A DNA stretch of 64,000 nucleotides from a virus, in the IMG/VR virus record IMGVR_UViG_3300013286_000010, positions 19,093 through 83,092 of that record; one strand, written 5' to 3'. The notes beneath the pieces are model-generated. The model saw nothing but the letters and a program-made list of their open reading frames with translations. It did not search any database and had not been told where the DNA came from. The translations under genes and the position numbers were made by a program. Shown in pieces: positions 18,801-28,700 of the stretch; the first letter of the stretch is position 1, and each line of letters begins with the position of its first letter.

Positions 18801-21800
18801 GTAGAATGTGTCGTCATCAATAACAGTTGATTCTAAATCGTCTGCTAATACGAATCTTGTGTCTTTTCGGTTGTAAACATAGACTGTACCAGAATTTTTA
18901 ATGGTACCATAGAACATAGTCGAGTCAACATCAAATATTGATTCTGTGTTTGTAATATCAAACGTACTATATAGGTTCTTATTATTGCCAATTGCTGAAA
19001 TAACTAATGAATCATTAGATACAGTAATATCAATGTCCTTACCAAAATACATACCCGGACCAGGTGCAGGGTTTGTTAAAACAGACTGTAAAACAAATAG
19101 GCCGTTAGTAGCAGTATAGATTGCAACTTTACCATATGACAAATTGTCATTTTTAGAGTAAGGCGCCGATACAAACAAATATGCACCGTTCGGTGATACT
19201 AATAATTTTTCTCCAAACTGTCCATATTTTCCAAAAGGTGAAACTAAAGTCTGTGAGAATACTGCAGAAGTTCCTGTAAATATAGAAACTAATCCAGTGT
19301 TGGTAAAATGTCCGGGTGCTCCGATAGCAAGTATGTTAGCATTATCAGATCCACTGATACTATATCCCCATTTACTTCCGATAGTAGTAACTGACGAAGT
19401 AGTAAGTTGTTTAACATATGCTACATTAATTGAATTAGTAGCAGTAGTGATCTGATAAGCATATACAGTTCCGGTGCCGGTGTTGTTTGTGCCCGGAGCT
19501 CCGACTAACATTAATTTTGTATTGATGTTACGTTGAACGTAAATTGAATGTCCAAAGTGTTGATAACTAGAAGTAGATACCGGTACTGTTAAAACTGCCT
19601 GTGTATTTTCCTCAAGTATTTGGGGATTGATACTACTAATTTTTATTAGACCCTGTTCTACATAATTAGAATAATTTGATCCTGTAGTGGATACATAGCT
19701 AGCCAACGGGGCACTAGCAAAGATTAAACCATAGGTTGTTGTACTAAAAGCAGTATCATCATAAACCACACAATGACCAAAATCTGTAATAGGTGCCCGC
19801 TCAACATCGTAATAATGCAGTGTTCCATCATTTAATGTATAATTTAATTGCCCGCGGAAATCATCTCCTGTCTTTTTATAAACAGAAACTTTACCTCGAA
19901 TTGCAATGCTGGTTGCAGTATATGCAGGTGATCCAACAACAAATATATCGCTGCCTTTTCTCTTGCTGATGCTGCGTCCAAGTTGTTCGTTTTTATTTGT
20001 ACCTGTAGAAATTACAGGAGTAAAGTTATTAATTTTCTGATAAACTTTCCATTTGTAGTTGTCATCATTGTCTACCCAGAATATAGTATTGTCTGAGAAT
20101 TTTAATAGTTCGTCATCTGTAGGTAAATTATCATAAGACGATGTTCTTGCACTCTTAAATTTATACAACGGTATTGGGTCAACTCCTAACGAGGTTAACG
20201 AAATAGAAGGAGAAGCAACAGTGAATTCAGATACAGAAGGAGTTTTGATAACAGTGTATATTCCGTCAGCATCACTACTAAATTTAGATACTGATACAAT
20301 ATCTCCAACTGACAAACCGTGGAATAAATTTGTTTTAAATGTAATTTCTCCAGAGTAAGTAACTACATCTACTCCAATAATATCTGCATCTACCCTAGAG
20401 TAACGATATACATCCCAGTCGCTATTTTTTTTAAATCCCATCCATACAGTGTCACCTTCTTTAATAGTGCCATTGTTTGCAAGATTTAACAAACTAGATT
20501 CGTTGTATGCGGTTGCAGTTACATCATCAATTCTTACATAACCTGCTGTAATTAATTCAAATTCAAAATCAGTATCTGTTTCTACAGGAAACGTTGTCAA
20601 CGGATTATAGTCCGTAGGAACTATAATTTGATCAGTTACTGCACTGTAGTAGATTAAATCATTAGGTGCAGAAGGTGCAGAATTGACAAAGTTAACAACT
20701 TGCGGATTTTCAATGAACTTACCTTCTGTTAACGGAACTTCTAATTCTTGATAAGTTTCATATGCTCCATAATATCCAATACGGAACGCCCACTCTTCTG
20801 AATATCCCAACTGCCCTTGCAAGTTATGAATACTAGCCTTAGCAAGTTTTGTAATAGCATTACGGGTTCCTTTTTCTTTGATAAATCCTTGATAGAATTT
20901 ATATTGAGCAATAGGATTAGTGAAGATATTGTTTAGATAAACACGAGGTGTATATCCAATTAAGTGCTGTGCCATTTTTTGTTGGCCACTATCAAAGTTA
21001 TCAATATCTAAACTATAGAAATCTTCAAATTGATTAATCTTGTAATCAAAGTTTGGTAACAATCCAGCAACAGGTTTGTTACCTAGTAAGGTCCACAAAT
21101 TAAAATCAAATTTTGCAGAACCAGTAATATTTTTATTAGCAGAATAATATTGACTATTGAATCGAACTACATCACCTGATTGATAATCAGTATATTGCAA
21201 CCAATCGTTTATTTGAGCACTGTCATAAACAAACCCAGGACTAAAATAATCACCATTCCAATTTGCAGTACGGAATCCCGTTAACTTCATTCTGCGTTGA
21301 CGGTATCCAGTTTCGATATCATAGATAGTATCGTTGAAAATTGTAGTGTTATTAAACACCATTGCATGTTCTTTTTGTACAGAATATATTGTAGCAAAAT
21401 AGATACCGTCTGTAGAGTTTGATGTTTTAATTGTGCAAACTCCGTTGTCTCTAGTTACAGAAAGATTTTGTCTAGGAAACGATGTGCCGTTTGCCGACAA
21501 CAAACTGTAATCGTAAAAACTATCAAACACACTATCAACAACTGTATTAGCTAATGAATATTTTATTTGATTTGCAAAAGGACTTACGGTGATTATACTG
21601 TTGTTAGACCAATTCTGACTAGTCCAATATAAAAATTCTTTAGAGGAGAAGTTCCAATCGATAGTTGTTGCAAAATCTGAATTATATTCATCAAATATAA
21701 AACCTTGGGCTTCTAACCATTTTCCGTAACCAACGATTATATCATATACTTCTTGTATAGTAGAAAATTCTGTCTTATAAGGAATCTGTTTAACTTCTGT

Positions 21801-24800
21801 TTCAAAACTACTCGCTAGCTGAACCGTCGTTCCACCTATGATAGGCAAAGTAGGAATTGATTGAAAGTATACTAGATTAAATGTTGTTCCGCTTTGATGA
21901 CTAGTTTTTACTCTGTAATAATTATTATTATAAGAAACTAGTTGACCTGCTTGATAAAATGTTCCTGTAGGTGCAGAATTAGCAGATGTTGTATCTGCCG
22001 ACGAAAGTCCAGTTGCTCCAGAAGACGAACCGCTAGTCCATGTTACATATGATTCAGAAACTCCACCAACTGTTATTGTAGGCGTATTAGAATTTCTAAC
22101 TGGCATGTATATATCAAAATAAGGATTACTAGAATCGTAACCTTGGATAGAATATTTGTCATTTATCTTCTGTACAACTAGACCAGAAATGCTTACTTTC
22201 TTTACAGGATTACTAGTGTTTAAAATTAAATTATAATTTTCTTGAGGCAGTAACGCACCTGGACTAGTGCTATTTGGTTCGTATGCATCAATGACAATTT
22301 GTAGTTTATCTTTGCTAACAAACCCGCCAACTTTATAGAATAAATTAAAATCAATATAAGATAAATCTTGTTTTAATTGATCAATATAATTTGTAGATCG
22401 TTGTTGACCCACTTCGGAAACATAAACACTATACCCACTAGTTTGTGTTTTATCAACATCATCGTGAATTTTAACTGCGGTAATATTTAAAAATTCTCCA
22501 GCAGTTCCATATGTCCATTGTCCGGCGGCATTTTTAATTACTCTGCTAGTATCGTACATCGATGATGCATAGACAGCAGGTTTAGTTAATGCTAATAATT
22601 TTTGTACAACAAACGGCCAATAGCTACTACGTCGCCACGATGTTTCAGCAGGACCCTGATCACCAAATTTCCAAGGCTGACGCGTGTTATAATCAGTAAC
22701 GTCAGTTACTAAATGTGCAGGGGGCGGTAATAAATGACCAAAGCGGTCAACTGGAATTATTCCTAATAAACCAGGACGAGCATAAACGCTATTGGTAGTG
22801 TTATTGTGACGATTGTATCCGTTTGATAAATCAGTCCATAGTTTAGTATTTGTAGATAAGTAAGGAGCATTACCATATTCTGCAACCCACCATGATGGCC
22901 TTTCAGCAAATCCTAACATTTCCCAAGGATGAGTATGAGGTTTGTCAGTATCATAAAAATATTTAGATACGCCTCTCCAATATCCCGGAACATACGTTGA
23001 GTGAGCTGCATTATAGCTACCTGTATAATTCCAAGTAAATTCAGCAGTGTTAATACCATCATATAAAATGCCGCTGTCTTCAAACACAGTATTAGTAGTA
23101 TAATCTATGCCGTAGAATCCAGCCCATTTAATGAAGTCACTTTGTAGAATAGAATTAATTTCGTCTACAGAGTAATCAGTAGTTCTAAATGCTCCGGGCA
23201 TTACACTGTTAACATCTAATAATTCTGATCTGTATTCTGTTTTGATGTTATTGTAAACACGTTTTTCAAATTCAAGAATAATAGCATCTCTATAATCATT
23301 GTAGGCTACCATTAAGCTACCATCATGACCTTGAATAACATTTACAGGAGTAAGATATGTGTTATCTTCAAATATGCTAGGAGCAAATCTTGGGAATAAT
23401 CCCAACTTAGTAGGAGTAGAAGGTACAAAAGATCCTTCAGTACTAAAGTAATCATCAACAACTAATACATCACCCTTTGTTAAAGATTTTAAAATTCTAA
23501 CAGATGAATCATTAGTTACAAACTCGTAGTCGTGATCACGTAGTAATTGTCCTCCATTTAAGTAAACAATAATAGAACGTAGGCTTAACGTAGAAAGACT
23601 AAAGTCACTAGTAATAGGATATACAGTATTACGAGAATCTGTTACTGTCCATGTTCTAGTAGTTTTATCAGTTCCGTAGGCAATCATGTCTGATAGATAG
23701 TACGGAGACAATAAATCTTTATCTACATTTAATTCTTTTAATGCTCTGTCAAGGCTTCCTATTGGATTAGTTTGTGTATCAATTTCAGAAATCTTCTTTA
23801 AAAATAACAACTTGAATTGATTATATTGATCAGCAGATTTTGTTAGTGCATCGATAACACTGTGTTCTTTCTTACCAATAAAAAAGTTTGCAAATGCTAA
23901 CGGATTAGCATTAGAAATTAATCTAGTGCCATAACTAGCAACACCAAAAACATCTCTTAAATTTAAAACGCCAGAATAGTCTCCGTGAAGATGACGATAC
24001 CTGGTTAACGCTGTTTGTAAATGATCACTCAATTCACTTAAGGTTAAAGATGCGATTGGACCATTTAATGGATTGTTAGTTAACGACAATGGCAATTCAT
24101 AATAGCTAGAAGTAGCTCCATGAATAATAGGAATCGGATATGGTTTAGAAGTTGCCCAAACATTGCCATATGTACTATTGTTTATAAATTTGAAATAAGT
24201 GTCAGCAGTCGGTACCGTTGTAATATTCTGATTTGTTTCAGAAATATCAAATGTACCGTCCATGAAATAGTTTTTAAACAGATAACTGCCTAGCCCTGCA
24301 CTATTTTTATATTTTAGCGGGAATCCCAATACTGAATCATTTGCACCTGTGCCTATGTCATAACTGAATAATTTGTTCCCTGTAAAATTAGTCAAATAAT
24401 GTGCAGTATCACTATAACTATTTCCGTTACTGTCAAACAAATCAAATAATGGTGCCTGATTTAATGTGGGATGTTGTTGTGCATATTGCCACTTACTGCT
24501 ATCAAACCACCAATTTGTTCCAGCATACTGGTTGCCTGTGTTTATGCTAACATTAACTTTGTCCGATACATTGATAATATTAACTAGCTCTATTCTCGGA
24601 TACCCACCAACGGTTACAAAGTTAACTTGAAAAATTTTGTTACGTACTGTTGCATCAGTGTCGGCATTAAAGATAATAGTATTTCCTTGCTCCAGTAAAG
24701 TTCCATCAACATAATATCCTGCAGAACCTTCTACTTTATTAAATGCGTCTAAAGTAACTGTATCAATAAAATCGATGTTAGAAATTCCAATTTCTCCAAA

Positions 24801-25745
24801 ATTAAATAATTTTAGATTTGCATTAAATTCAACAATAGGACGCTGTGCTCTTTTATTTGCAGGATATAATGGAATTTGATTATTAACTTCCGAACTTATT
24901 TTAATTACATCACCGTGTATCCATCTATTGTATTTTGACCAAGGGTTAACATCTTGACTAGCACGGTTGATAGTTATATATTCAGGAGTAATAGGCAATG
25001 TTTTAAAATTATCAAACGGATAATCATCAAATGCATTAGCATCAAAGTTATCATTAAAGACAGTTTTTATACTCTGAGAGCCCGACAATAAATCATAACT
25101 GACTAATTTAATACTACCTCCTACACCTTCTACAAAATATTCTTTTTCATAATACGACGAAGGAGTAACATTTCCCCTAAAACGTAACTTCATTCCATTT
25201 GATAAAGGCAATTCAGACGCATATGAGACAACTGTACCTATGGTCAGTGTATAATTTGTTTGACCTACTATGGCTTTTTCTAAATTGCCAATAGAAGTTG
25301 CATCAACTACAATAGTTTCTGGACCAGTTACTAACCAATAATATTCTTGATAATTTATAAGTTTGTCCCAATCAACTTGGGGATCAAAAGAATACACCTC
25401 TGATCTAAACATCCTATCAAAGTTATCATTTTTTCCGCCTTTTGTAGAGATTTCATTTGTTAAATCATCAATACCTATTACATCGTTAACTGTACTAGAA
25501 TTATCTTTAACTACCAATGCGGGCTCTAACTGATAATCTCTACGCAAAGGCAACGATTCAGTAATATAAACATCTGTTAAAGAATTGTATGTTGCAGTTT
25601 GTGTGGATCCAATGTATCCGTCAATTCGTTCTAACTGGGGAGGCTGTATTAATTGGTCAATAGTACTGGATAAGAATTTTGCGTTCTTATCCGTTCTAAA
25701 TATTTCAGGTAGTAGATTGATAGACTTGATAACTTTATTTGCCAT
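12852..25745 (-). CDS. giant tail/baseplate structural protein (4297 residues) with an FG-GAP-like propeller
   Basis: 12.9 kb, uninterrupted. It follows gp6 and occupies the position of T4 gp7-gp12, none of which is otherwise visible. The N-terminus (NAKFLSSTIDQLIQPPQLER) is of a type I know from very large virion proteins of T4-like marine phages. Residues about 1930-2340 contain five or more integrin-like repeats (for example FGHSIYV...LVGAPGT...GTVYAY, WGYSI...LAIGAPG...GLVSIF, FGEKLLV...VSAP...GKVAIY), suggesting a beta-propeller. Beta-rich repeats with GxGYxxxPTV motifs lie near 2760-2800 and 3125-3180. There is no signal peptide. Probably a peripheral baseplate or host-adhesion protein. 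gp7-like identity is by position only. Confidence 0.8.
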   Translation of the reverse strand: MANKVIKSINLLPEIFRTDKNAKFLSSTIDQLIQPPQLERIDGYIGSTQTATYNSLTDVYITESLPLRRDYQLEPALVVKDNSSTVNDVIGIDDLTNEISTKGGKNDNFDRMFRSEVYSFDPQVDWDKLINYQEYYWLVTGPETIVVDATSIGNLEKAIVGQTNYTLTIGTVVSYASELPLSNGMKLRFRGNVTPSSYYEKEYFVEGVGGSIKLVSYDLLSGSQSIKTVFNDNFDANAFDDYPFDNFKTLPITPEYITINRASQDVNPWSKYNRWIHGDVIKISSEVNNQIPLYPANKRAQRPIVEFNANLKLFNFGEIGISNIDFIDTVTLDAFNKVEGSAGYYVDGTLLEQGNTIIFNADTDATVRNKIFQVNFVTVGGYPRIELVNIINVSDKVNVSINTGNQYAGTNWWFDSSKWQYAQQHPTLNQAPLFDLFDSNGNSYSDTAHYLTNFTGNKLFSYDIGTGANDSVLGFPLKYKNSAGLGSYLFKNYFMDGTFDISETNQNITTVPTADTYFKFINNSTYGNVWATSKPYPIPIIHGATSSYYELPLSLTNNPLNGPIASLTLSELSDHLQTALTRYRHLHGDYSGVLNLRDVFGVASYGTRLISNANPLAFANFFIGKKEHSVIDALTKSADQYNQFKLLFLKKISEIDTQTNPIGSLDRALKELNVDKDLLSPYYLSDMIAYGTDKTTRTWTVTDSRNTVYPITSDFSLSTLSLRSIIVYLNGGQLLRDHDYEFVTNDSSVRILKSLTKGDVLVVDDYFSTEGSFVPSTPTKLGLFPRFAPSIFEDNTYLTPVNVIQGHDGSLMVAYNDYRDAIILEFEKRVYNNIKTEYRSELLDVNSVMPGAFRTTDYSVDEINSILQSDFIKWAGFYGIDYTTNTVFEDSGILYDGINTAEFTWNYTGSYNAAHSTYVPGYWRGVSKYFYDTDKPHTHPWEMLGFAERPSWWVAEYGNAPYLSTNTKLWTDLSNGYNRHNNTTNSVYARPGLLGIIPVDRFGHLLPPPAHLVTDVTDYNTRQPWKFGDQGPAETSWRRSSYWPFVVQKLLALTKPAVYASSMYDTSRVIKNAAGQWTYGTAGEFLNITAVKIHDDVDKTQTSGYSVYVSEVGQQRSTNYIDQLKQDLSYIDFNLFYKVGGFVSKDKLQIVIDAYEPNSTSPGALLPQENYNLILNTSNPVKKVSISGLVVQKINDKYSIQGYDSSNPYFDIYMPVRNSNTPTITVGGVSESYVTWTSGSSSGATGLSSADTTSANSAPTGTFYQAGQLVSYNNNYYRVKTSHQSGTTFNLVYFQSIPTLPIIGGTTVQLASSFETEVKQIPYKTEFSTIQEVYDIIVGYGKWLEAQGFIFDEYNSDFATTIDWNFSSKEFLYWTSQNWSNNSIITVSPFANQIKYSLANTVVDSVFDSFYDYSLLSANGTSFPRQNLSVTRDNGVCTIKTSNSTDGIYFATIYSVQKEHAMVFNNTTIFNDTIYDIETGYRQRRMKLTGFRTANWNGDYFSPGFVYDSAQINDWLQYTDYQSGDVVRFNSQYYSANKNITGSAKFDFNLWTLLGNKPVAGLLPNFDYKINQFEDFYSLDIDNFDSGQQKMAQHLIGYTPRVYLNNIFTNPIAQYKFYQGFIKEKGTRNAITKLAKASIHNLQGQLGYSEEWAFRIGYYGAYETYQELEVPLTEGKFIENPQVVNFVNSAPSAPNDLIYYSAVTDQIIVPTDYNPLTTFPVETDTDFEFELITAGYVRIDDVTATAYNESSLLNLANNGTIKEGDTVWMGFKKNSDWDVYRYSRVDADIIGVDVVTYSGEITFKTNLFHGLSVGDIVSVSKFSSDADGIYTVIKTPSVSEFTVASPSISLTSLGVDPIPLYKFKSARTSSYDNLPTDDELLKFSDNTIFWVDNDDNYKWKVYQKINNFTPVISTGTNKNEQLGRSISKRKGSDIFVVGSPAYTATSIAIRGKVSVYKKTGDDFRGQLNYTLNDGTLHYYDVERAPITDFGHCVVYDDTAFSTTTYGLIFASAPLASYVSTTGSNYSNYVEQGLIKISSINPQILEENTQAVLTVPVSTSSYQHFGHSIYVQRNINTKLMLVGAPGTNNTGTGTVYAYQITTATNSINVAYVKQLTTSSVTTIGSKWGYSISGSDNANILAIGAPGHFTNTGLVSIFTGTSAVFSQTLVSPFGKYGQFGEKLLVSPNGAYLFVSAPYSKNDNLSYGKVAIYTATNGLFVLQSVLTNPAPGPGMYFGKDIDITVSNDSLVISAIGNNKNLYSTFDITNTESIFDVDSTMFYGTIKNSGTVYVYNRKDTRFVLADDLESTVIDDDTFYGTSVTIDDCILVGAPSLKNSNTVNAFYQFNKIDKSTNGFKILREQDSLTMVDAIQRVTLINSFTEEIINYLDVVDPLKGKIVGIADQELTYRTTFDPAVYSAGTTSTVIDSETNWLEDHVGELWWDLSTAKYVWYEQSDLTYRKNNWGKLFPGASIDVYEWVGSSYLPSEWSQLADTALGLTEGISGQPKVADDSVISSKQVYNSVTNSFSTRYYYWVKNKSTVPDVKNRRASSYQVASMIYNPTAYGVQYAAIIDTNAIALANIGSLLVGNRIHLNVAIDSTNKNIAESSTNRHTEWLLLQEGSATSRPNALLEKKLIDSLLGHDKLGNPVPNPTLTSRTRYGIGIRPQQTLFKDRLEALRNLVEFTNSVLLKNRITGNYSFANLNKQQLVSDINSHEYDQTVEDNEGLLIIDTRLFAIPKLRCVIDNGKIQTVIIDNPGFGYKISPTVKIISDVKSDAEISTEIDNQGRVISVKVVNAGNGFTEAPTLEVRPYTVIVLADTQFKNRWSKFIYDLDTLTWARVATQQYNTPLYWKYVDWVSTDYNPFLDFTATVNDVYEINELTLSAGQYVKIKNGGSGHYIILEKTALGIVGSFSTDYNIVYNENGTIQILDTIWDLPLSSYGFDQNNSYDQTLYDQTPDIELQYMLIALRDDIFVNELKVNWNLFFFKAVKYALSEQKLLDWAFKTSFINVVNYAGALDQRPVYKISSSDYYEQYLDEVKPYHTIVRSFTSNHTLVEPTNTFSTDFDNPYRWVNGNLVDYYQTDNFAVGDVDATTDYIKSLNLPKPQESFLLNRGFALDHISVSHPGTNYTSAPTVLVFNEYYQVIEDFRAIAHIESGKVISIEITNNTTSTFYRQPTVKLQGGTTGVVAIAYTHLTNKQVRTNQIGMKFDRVGSTDQIGNNIVVDQFVCNGSVEEFTLNWLADADKSKITITLDGNVVLRSDYTIKYFTAQYNGYTKKFSKVVFLNYVPLVSQVLKVIYTKSINLFNASERIQNYYKAASGMPGFDPENPEFDQLISGINYPKTIIEGLPFTNSAWDFLYGSGSTNTFDTVPYADDVGFYTTAVVTTTATIGSNTFILDSVTGIEAGQNVNIISTTSTVFKITNVLVSAVYALSSSIEVSDFSTTEIPKGYVIEFWKYEENSNLLDSAIDGNSSSPEVIINGDAFYTADTSHAPEEFLPGQASDSVGINVYTKTFYGAPVVFSHSIDIISNVTTRRKLGIVPPSNNNITVSFNGKMFSVSDFIPTELDSPFFYIDWEHNEIVVGPQSVSGYLGYTIISIGGGHIGRENGIIDSASATHLPGSSTIFGFETIAQVSSLASTSSVKSAYVTVNGSAITTITTALPYFELTFSNIENDRAAVNVYGLTPGTTSTIQAWFFGTQYDYFNEISEQTIALNTSAFTATCINIKSNEIDPIVAAPIVEYYNPNTKIRKQLTPPHIDYYQVTSSTNNVFLINNQGTFNTYDGTVRAYRNGNKLTPGFDYTVSDNLLTIDISRVALVSGDAIAIVDLPTGGDKDYDYDIYYDNAGIPKLQLSVSTSTGEIKVLTYNDNDDMMIRTERFDGNPNRRFKVTRPVTNINYVWVQLNGTPLTSGLDFDVLDDQLTIQISDAYSILSTDSIVIRSMVDQRLATTLLGYRIFNDMFNRTSFKRLSKENTTYLTSPLSYKDTEIHVADATVLTQPMLSKKIPGVVIIDGERIEFMKASKTVLSQLRRGTLGTAPSRYSAPGTKVIDQSVNQTIPFTETIKTQVHYTSNGVSTYSINTVTQKLTVTGTNEVLISDGIILNSIVNPEDQVQVFYGGRLLRKSGTYIHDTTITYDSPDTKGIKIGTTSTVAGLPYTTEIGKAYTVTSTNQVWVYTDSIEPDSFKGYVYRGLQYLPPEFTISNTQQLILNITGGVGDRIKLAVVKKEFDKSAEWNDVDPNNSRRTLSIIDSTTLPAKFLQEKTAELPDKYYYGGDITLTDNDGSPLLDDNNKPLTEGF

Positions 25746-25746
25746 A

Positions 25747-28700
25747 TTAACTGCTGGTTACTATTGATGTTGTGTTTAATTGTGATGCTGTAATTGCATC
25801 AATAATCTCTATGTCGAATACTGTTGCACCGCTGATAAAAATCTCGTTGCTCAAACAGGCTACCTCATATAGACTTCCAAAATTATTTGATTTGGGAACT
25901 ATTACAAAGTTTGTAATATCAGGTGTTAGTAAATTCATTACATAAGTTGATAACTCGCTGAAGTAAAATGTTTGACCAAAATCCCAATTAGATAAAGCAA
26001 AAAAATTATTAATTGCAGATAATATTCTAGTCTTTAATTCATTATCACTGATTGGTCTAGCAGGATTTTTTACAGCTTTAAAAGTTGCTTGTAGATTAAT
26101 GGTTGCTTTTTTACCAAATAATACTTTGTATTTTACAGGTTGGAAAATAATTTCATCGCTAATTGTTTTAATATTTTCTAACGATGCTGCAAAATTTTCT
26201 TCTAGACTCTGACTAGTAGGAGCCAACGGCTCTGTGCCAACACCCGTAGATAACCAATTACGATAACTGGTATCATATGACGAAGTTAACAAATACACAT
26301 CCATGATGTTACTCTTACTAGGATCAATTCTTCTGTCTTCTCCACTATTATGTACATAATGGAAATTTAATCCAGACTTACCAGGATATGCAAAGTACGA
26401 TGGTTCATACACCAATTGGTTATATGTACCAGATGCTGTAGAAACGCTTTTTACAACATTTATTTTAGGATTGTAAAAATAATAAAGCGTACCAGTAGAT
26501 AATTCAGCTGGAAGATCGGCTTCTGTAGGATATGTTTCAAACTGATTACTATTCATTAATGTGTATCTTAAACCGTCTGCTGATTTTTTAAAATAAACAA
26601 ATTTATCTTTAAAATTAGTATCAGAAGTATCAGGTTCTACGATATTATTAAATGTATCAAGATCAAGAATTTGACCTGAATTATTATAATCATAGAAACT
26701 TACTTTGACTTTTTTAGGTTCTACATATCCATCAGCTTCAACAACTGCTCCGTCAATTTGCCATTGATAATCTTTTCCTAGACTTCCTGGATTAATTGTA
26801 TTTGCAATAGCGTTAGTGGCTGTATTGATTGATAATACATTAATTTGATCTTTGACTACCTTGTCGTTGACAAAGTCATAGTTAACTGTATTAGGATCGA
26901 TAAAGAACGAAGTTTCTTTTTCACTTTCAAATATAAAATCAGTAGTTCTATATCTAACTTTGTAACCTTTACCTGTCCATACAAATGCAACAAACCAACT
27001 AGCATCTAAACTAGAGTTAGACGTATCGCCTTGTGTATCTAAATTAAAAGGATTAGTTAAATCTAAATTTACAGCTGAAATTATGTTCCATGCCCTATCA
27101 TCTTTTAAAAAACTTAATCCAAAATTTATTTGGTTAATGCAAAAATTTGCAAGTTCAGTTTCAAAAGAAGTTGAAAATACATTAACAAATTTAGGAATAA
27201 TTTTTGTAGGTATTGCAGAACTAGGAATAACATTATTTAATATGATAGGTCCAGTGCCGTTATCCAATGTACCTAATCCCGAATTAGATCCATCGCCTAC
27301 CACTTGAGAAACTTTGACCCAAATATATTTTAATGTTGTTCTAGTTTGTTTATCAACTAGTTTACCGTTAGGAGAAAAATATTTCCCTGTAGGTGGAACA
27401 AATTTTATCATTGCTCCGGGTGCAGTGTATTTTAAATTATTTGAAGAAAAATACCCAACATTAACCGGACCGTCAGTGTTACTAAAATATCCTCTAGATT
27501 GTGTGGAAGATTTATTAACCTGGTTCCATGTCAATTCTAAATTACTGATATCAGTTTGTTGATATTGATCAAAGTAAAATGAACGCATTGCCGCAGATGC
27601 AATAACTGGTTCTAATTGCTGTTTGATAACAGCCAATATTTCATTACGGCTAGTGAAATTAAATTCAAAACTATCTTCTCTATTATCTTTGTACAAGATA
27701 CCGTCTGTCGCAAAGATGTTGGTCTTACTATATTTTCCACTAACATCGCTTAATTCAAAATACTTACTTAACCCACTAGATACTCTGTTGACACTTTTAA
27801 CTTTAATAATATCACTGCCCAATGTTAGTGGAGCAATATTATAATCTTCAGCAGTAACCATTCTATTCTGTACATAGAAAGCCTGCGGAGCTTTGCTTTG
27901 TATACTAGCATTAGATTCTGCGCCAGAACTATTGCTAACAGTATATTGTAGTCCCATGGTCAATGTTAATGTGTGACCTTGCCCATTTTTATTATGATAA
28001 GGAATCTCAATAACAATGCCACTCATCTGTCCTGGTTTAATAGAATATGTTAGTCCATTACTTTGTCTGTAAAATAACTTAAATTGACCTCTTGGTAAAT
28101 TACCAAAACTTCCATCAGCAAAATTTAAATCAATCTGATCACGGTCTCTACTAGTAACACTATAGATGTTTCTTACATCGTTGTTCAAACTATTGTATAT
28201 AATGTTATTACCAACTACATCAGATACTTTAGTCCATAGATTTGAATAAGCACCGTTACTATCAAGTTGCCATAACCATACATCAGTATTATTGATATCG
28301 TTAGTATTAACTCCAACGATTTCATTAGGTACAGGATTATCTATCGAAAAACTAGATAGATTTAATGCACCTTGGCGGAAATATGTAAAGAATCCTGTAT
28401 TTGCACTACCCGATCCTTGATTATCATTTTTATAAATTAAACTAAACGAGTTTGCAGGCAACGGAGCATCTTCATATATAGATGTCTTTCCAGAAAATGT
28501 TGCTGGAACAATTTCAAAATTCATTGCTGTACCGTTTATGTTCTTTAAAAAACTGTAAACAGGAATATCGTTATTTGTGCTGTTTATTTTATATTGTTCA
28601 GTTAGCATACCGTCAATAGTTTTTCTATCGTAAGGTTTTCCAAAAGCAAAACTGCCCGCCATAGTAGAATTGATAATAGTAATAAATTGTTGATACCAAT

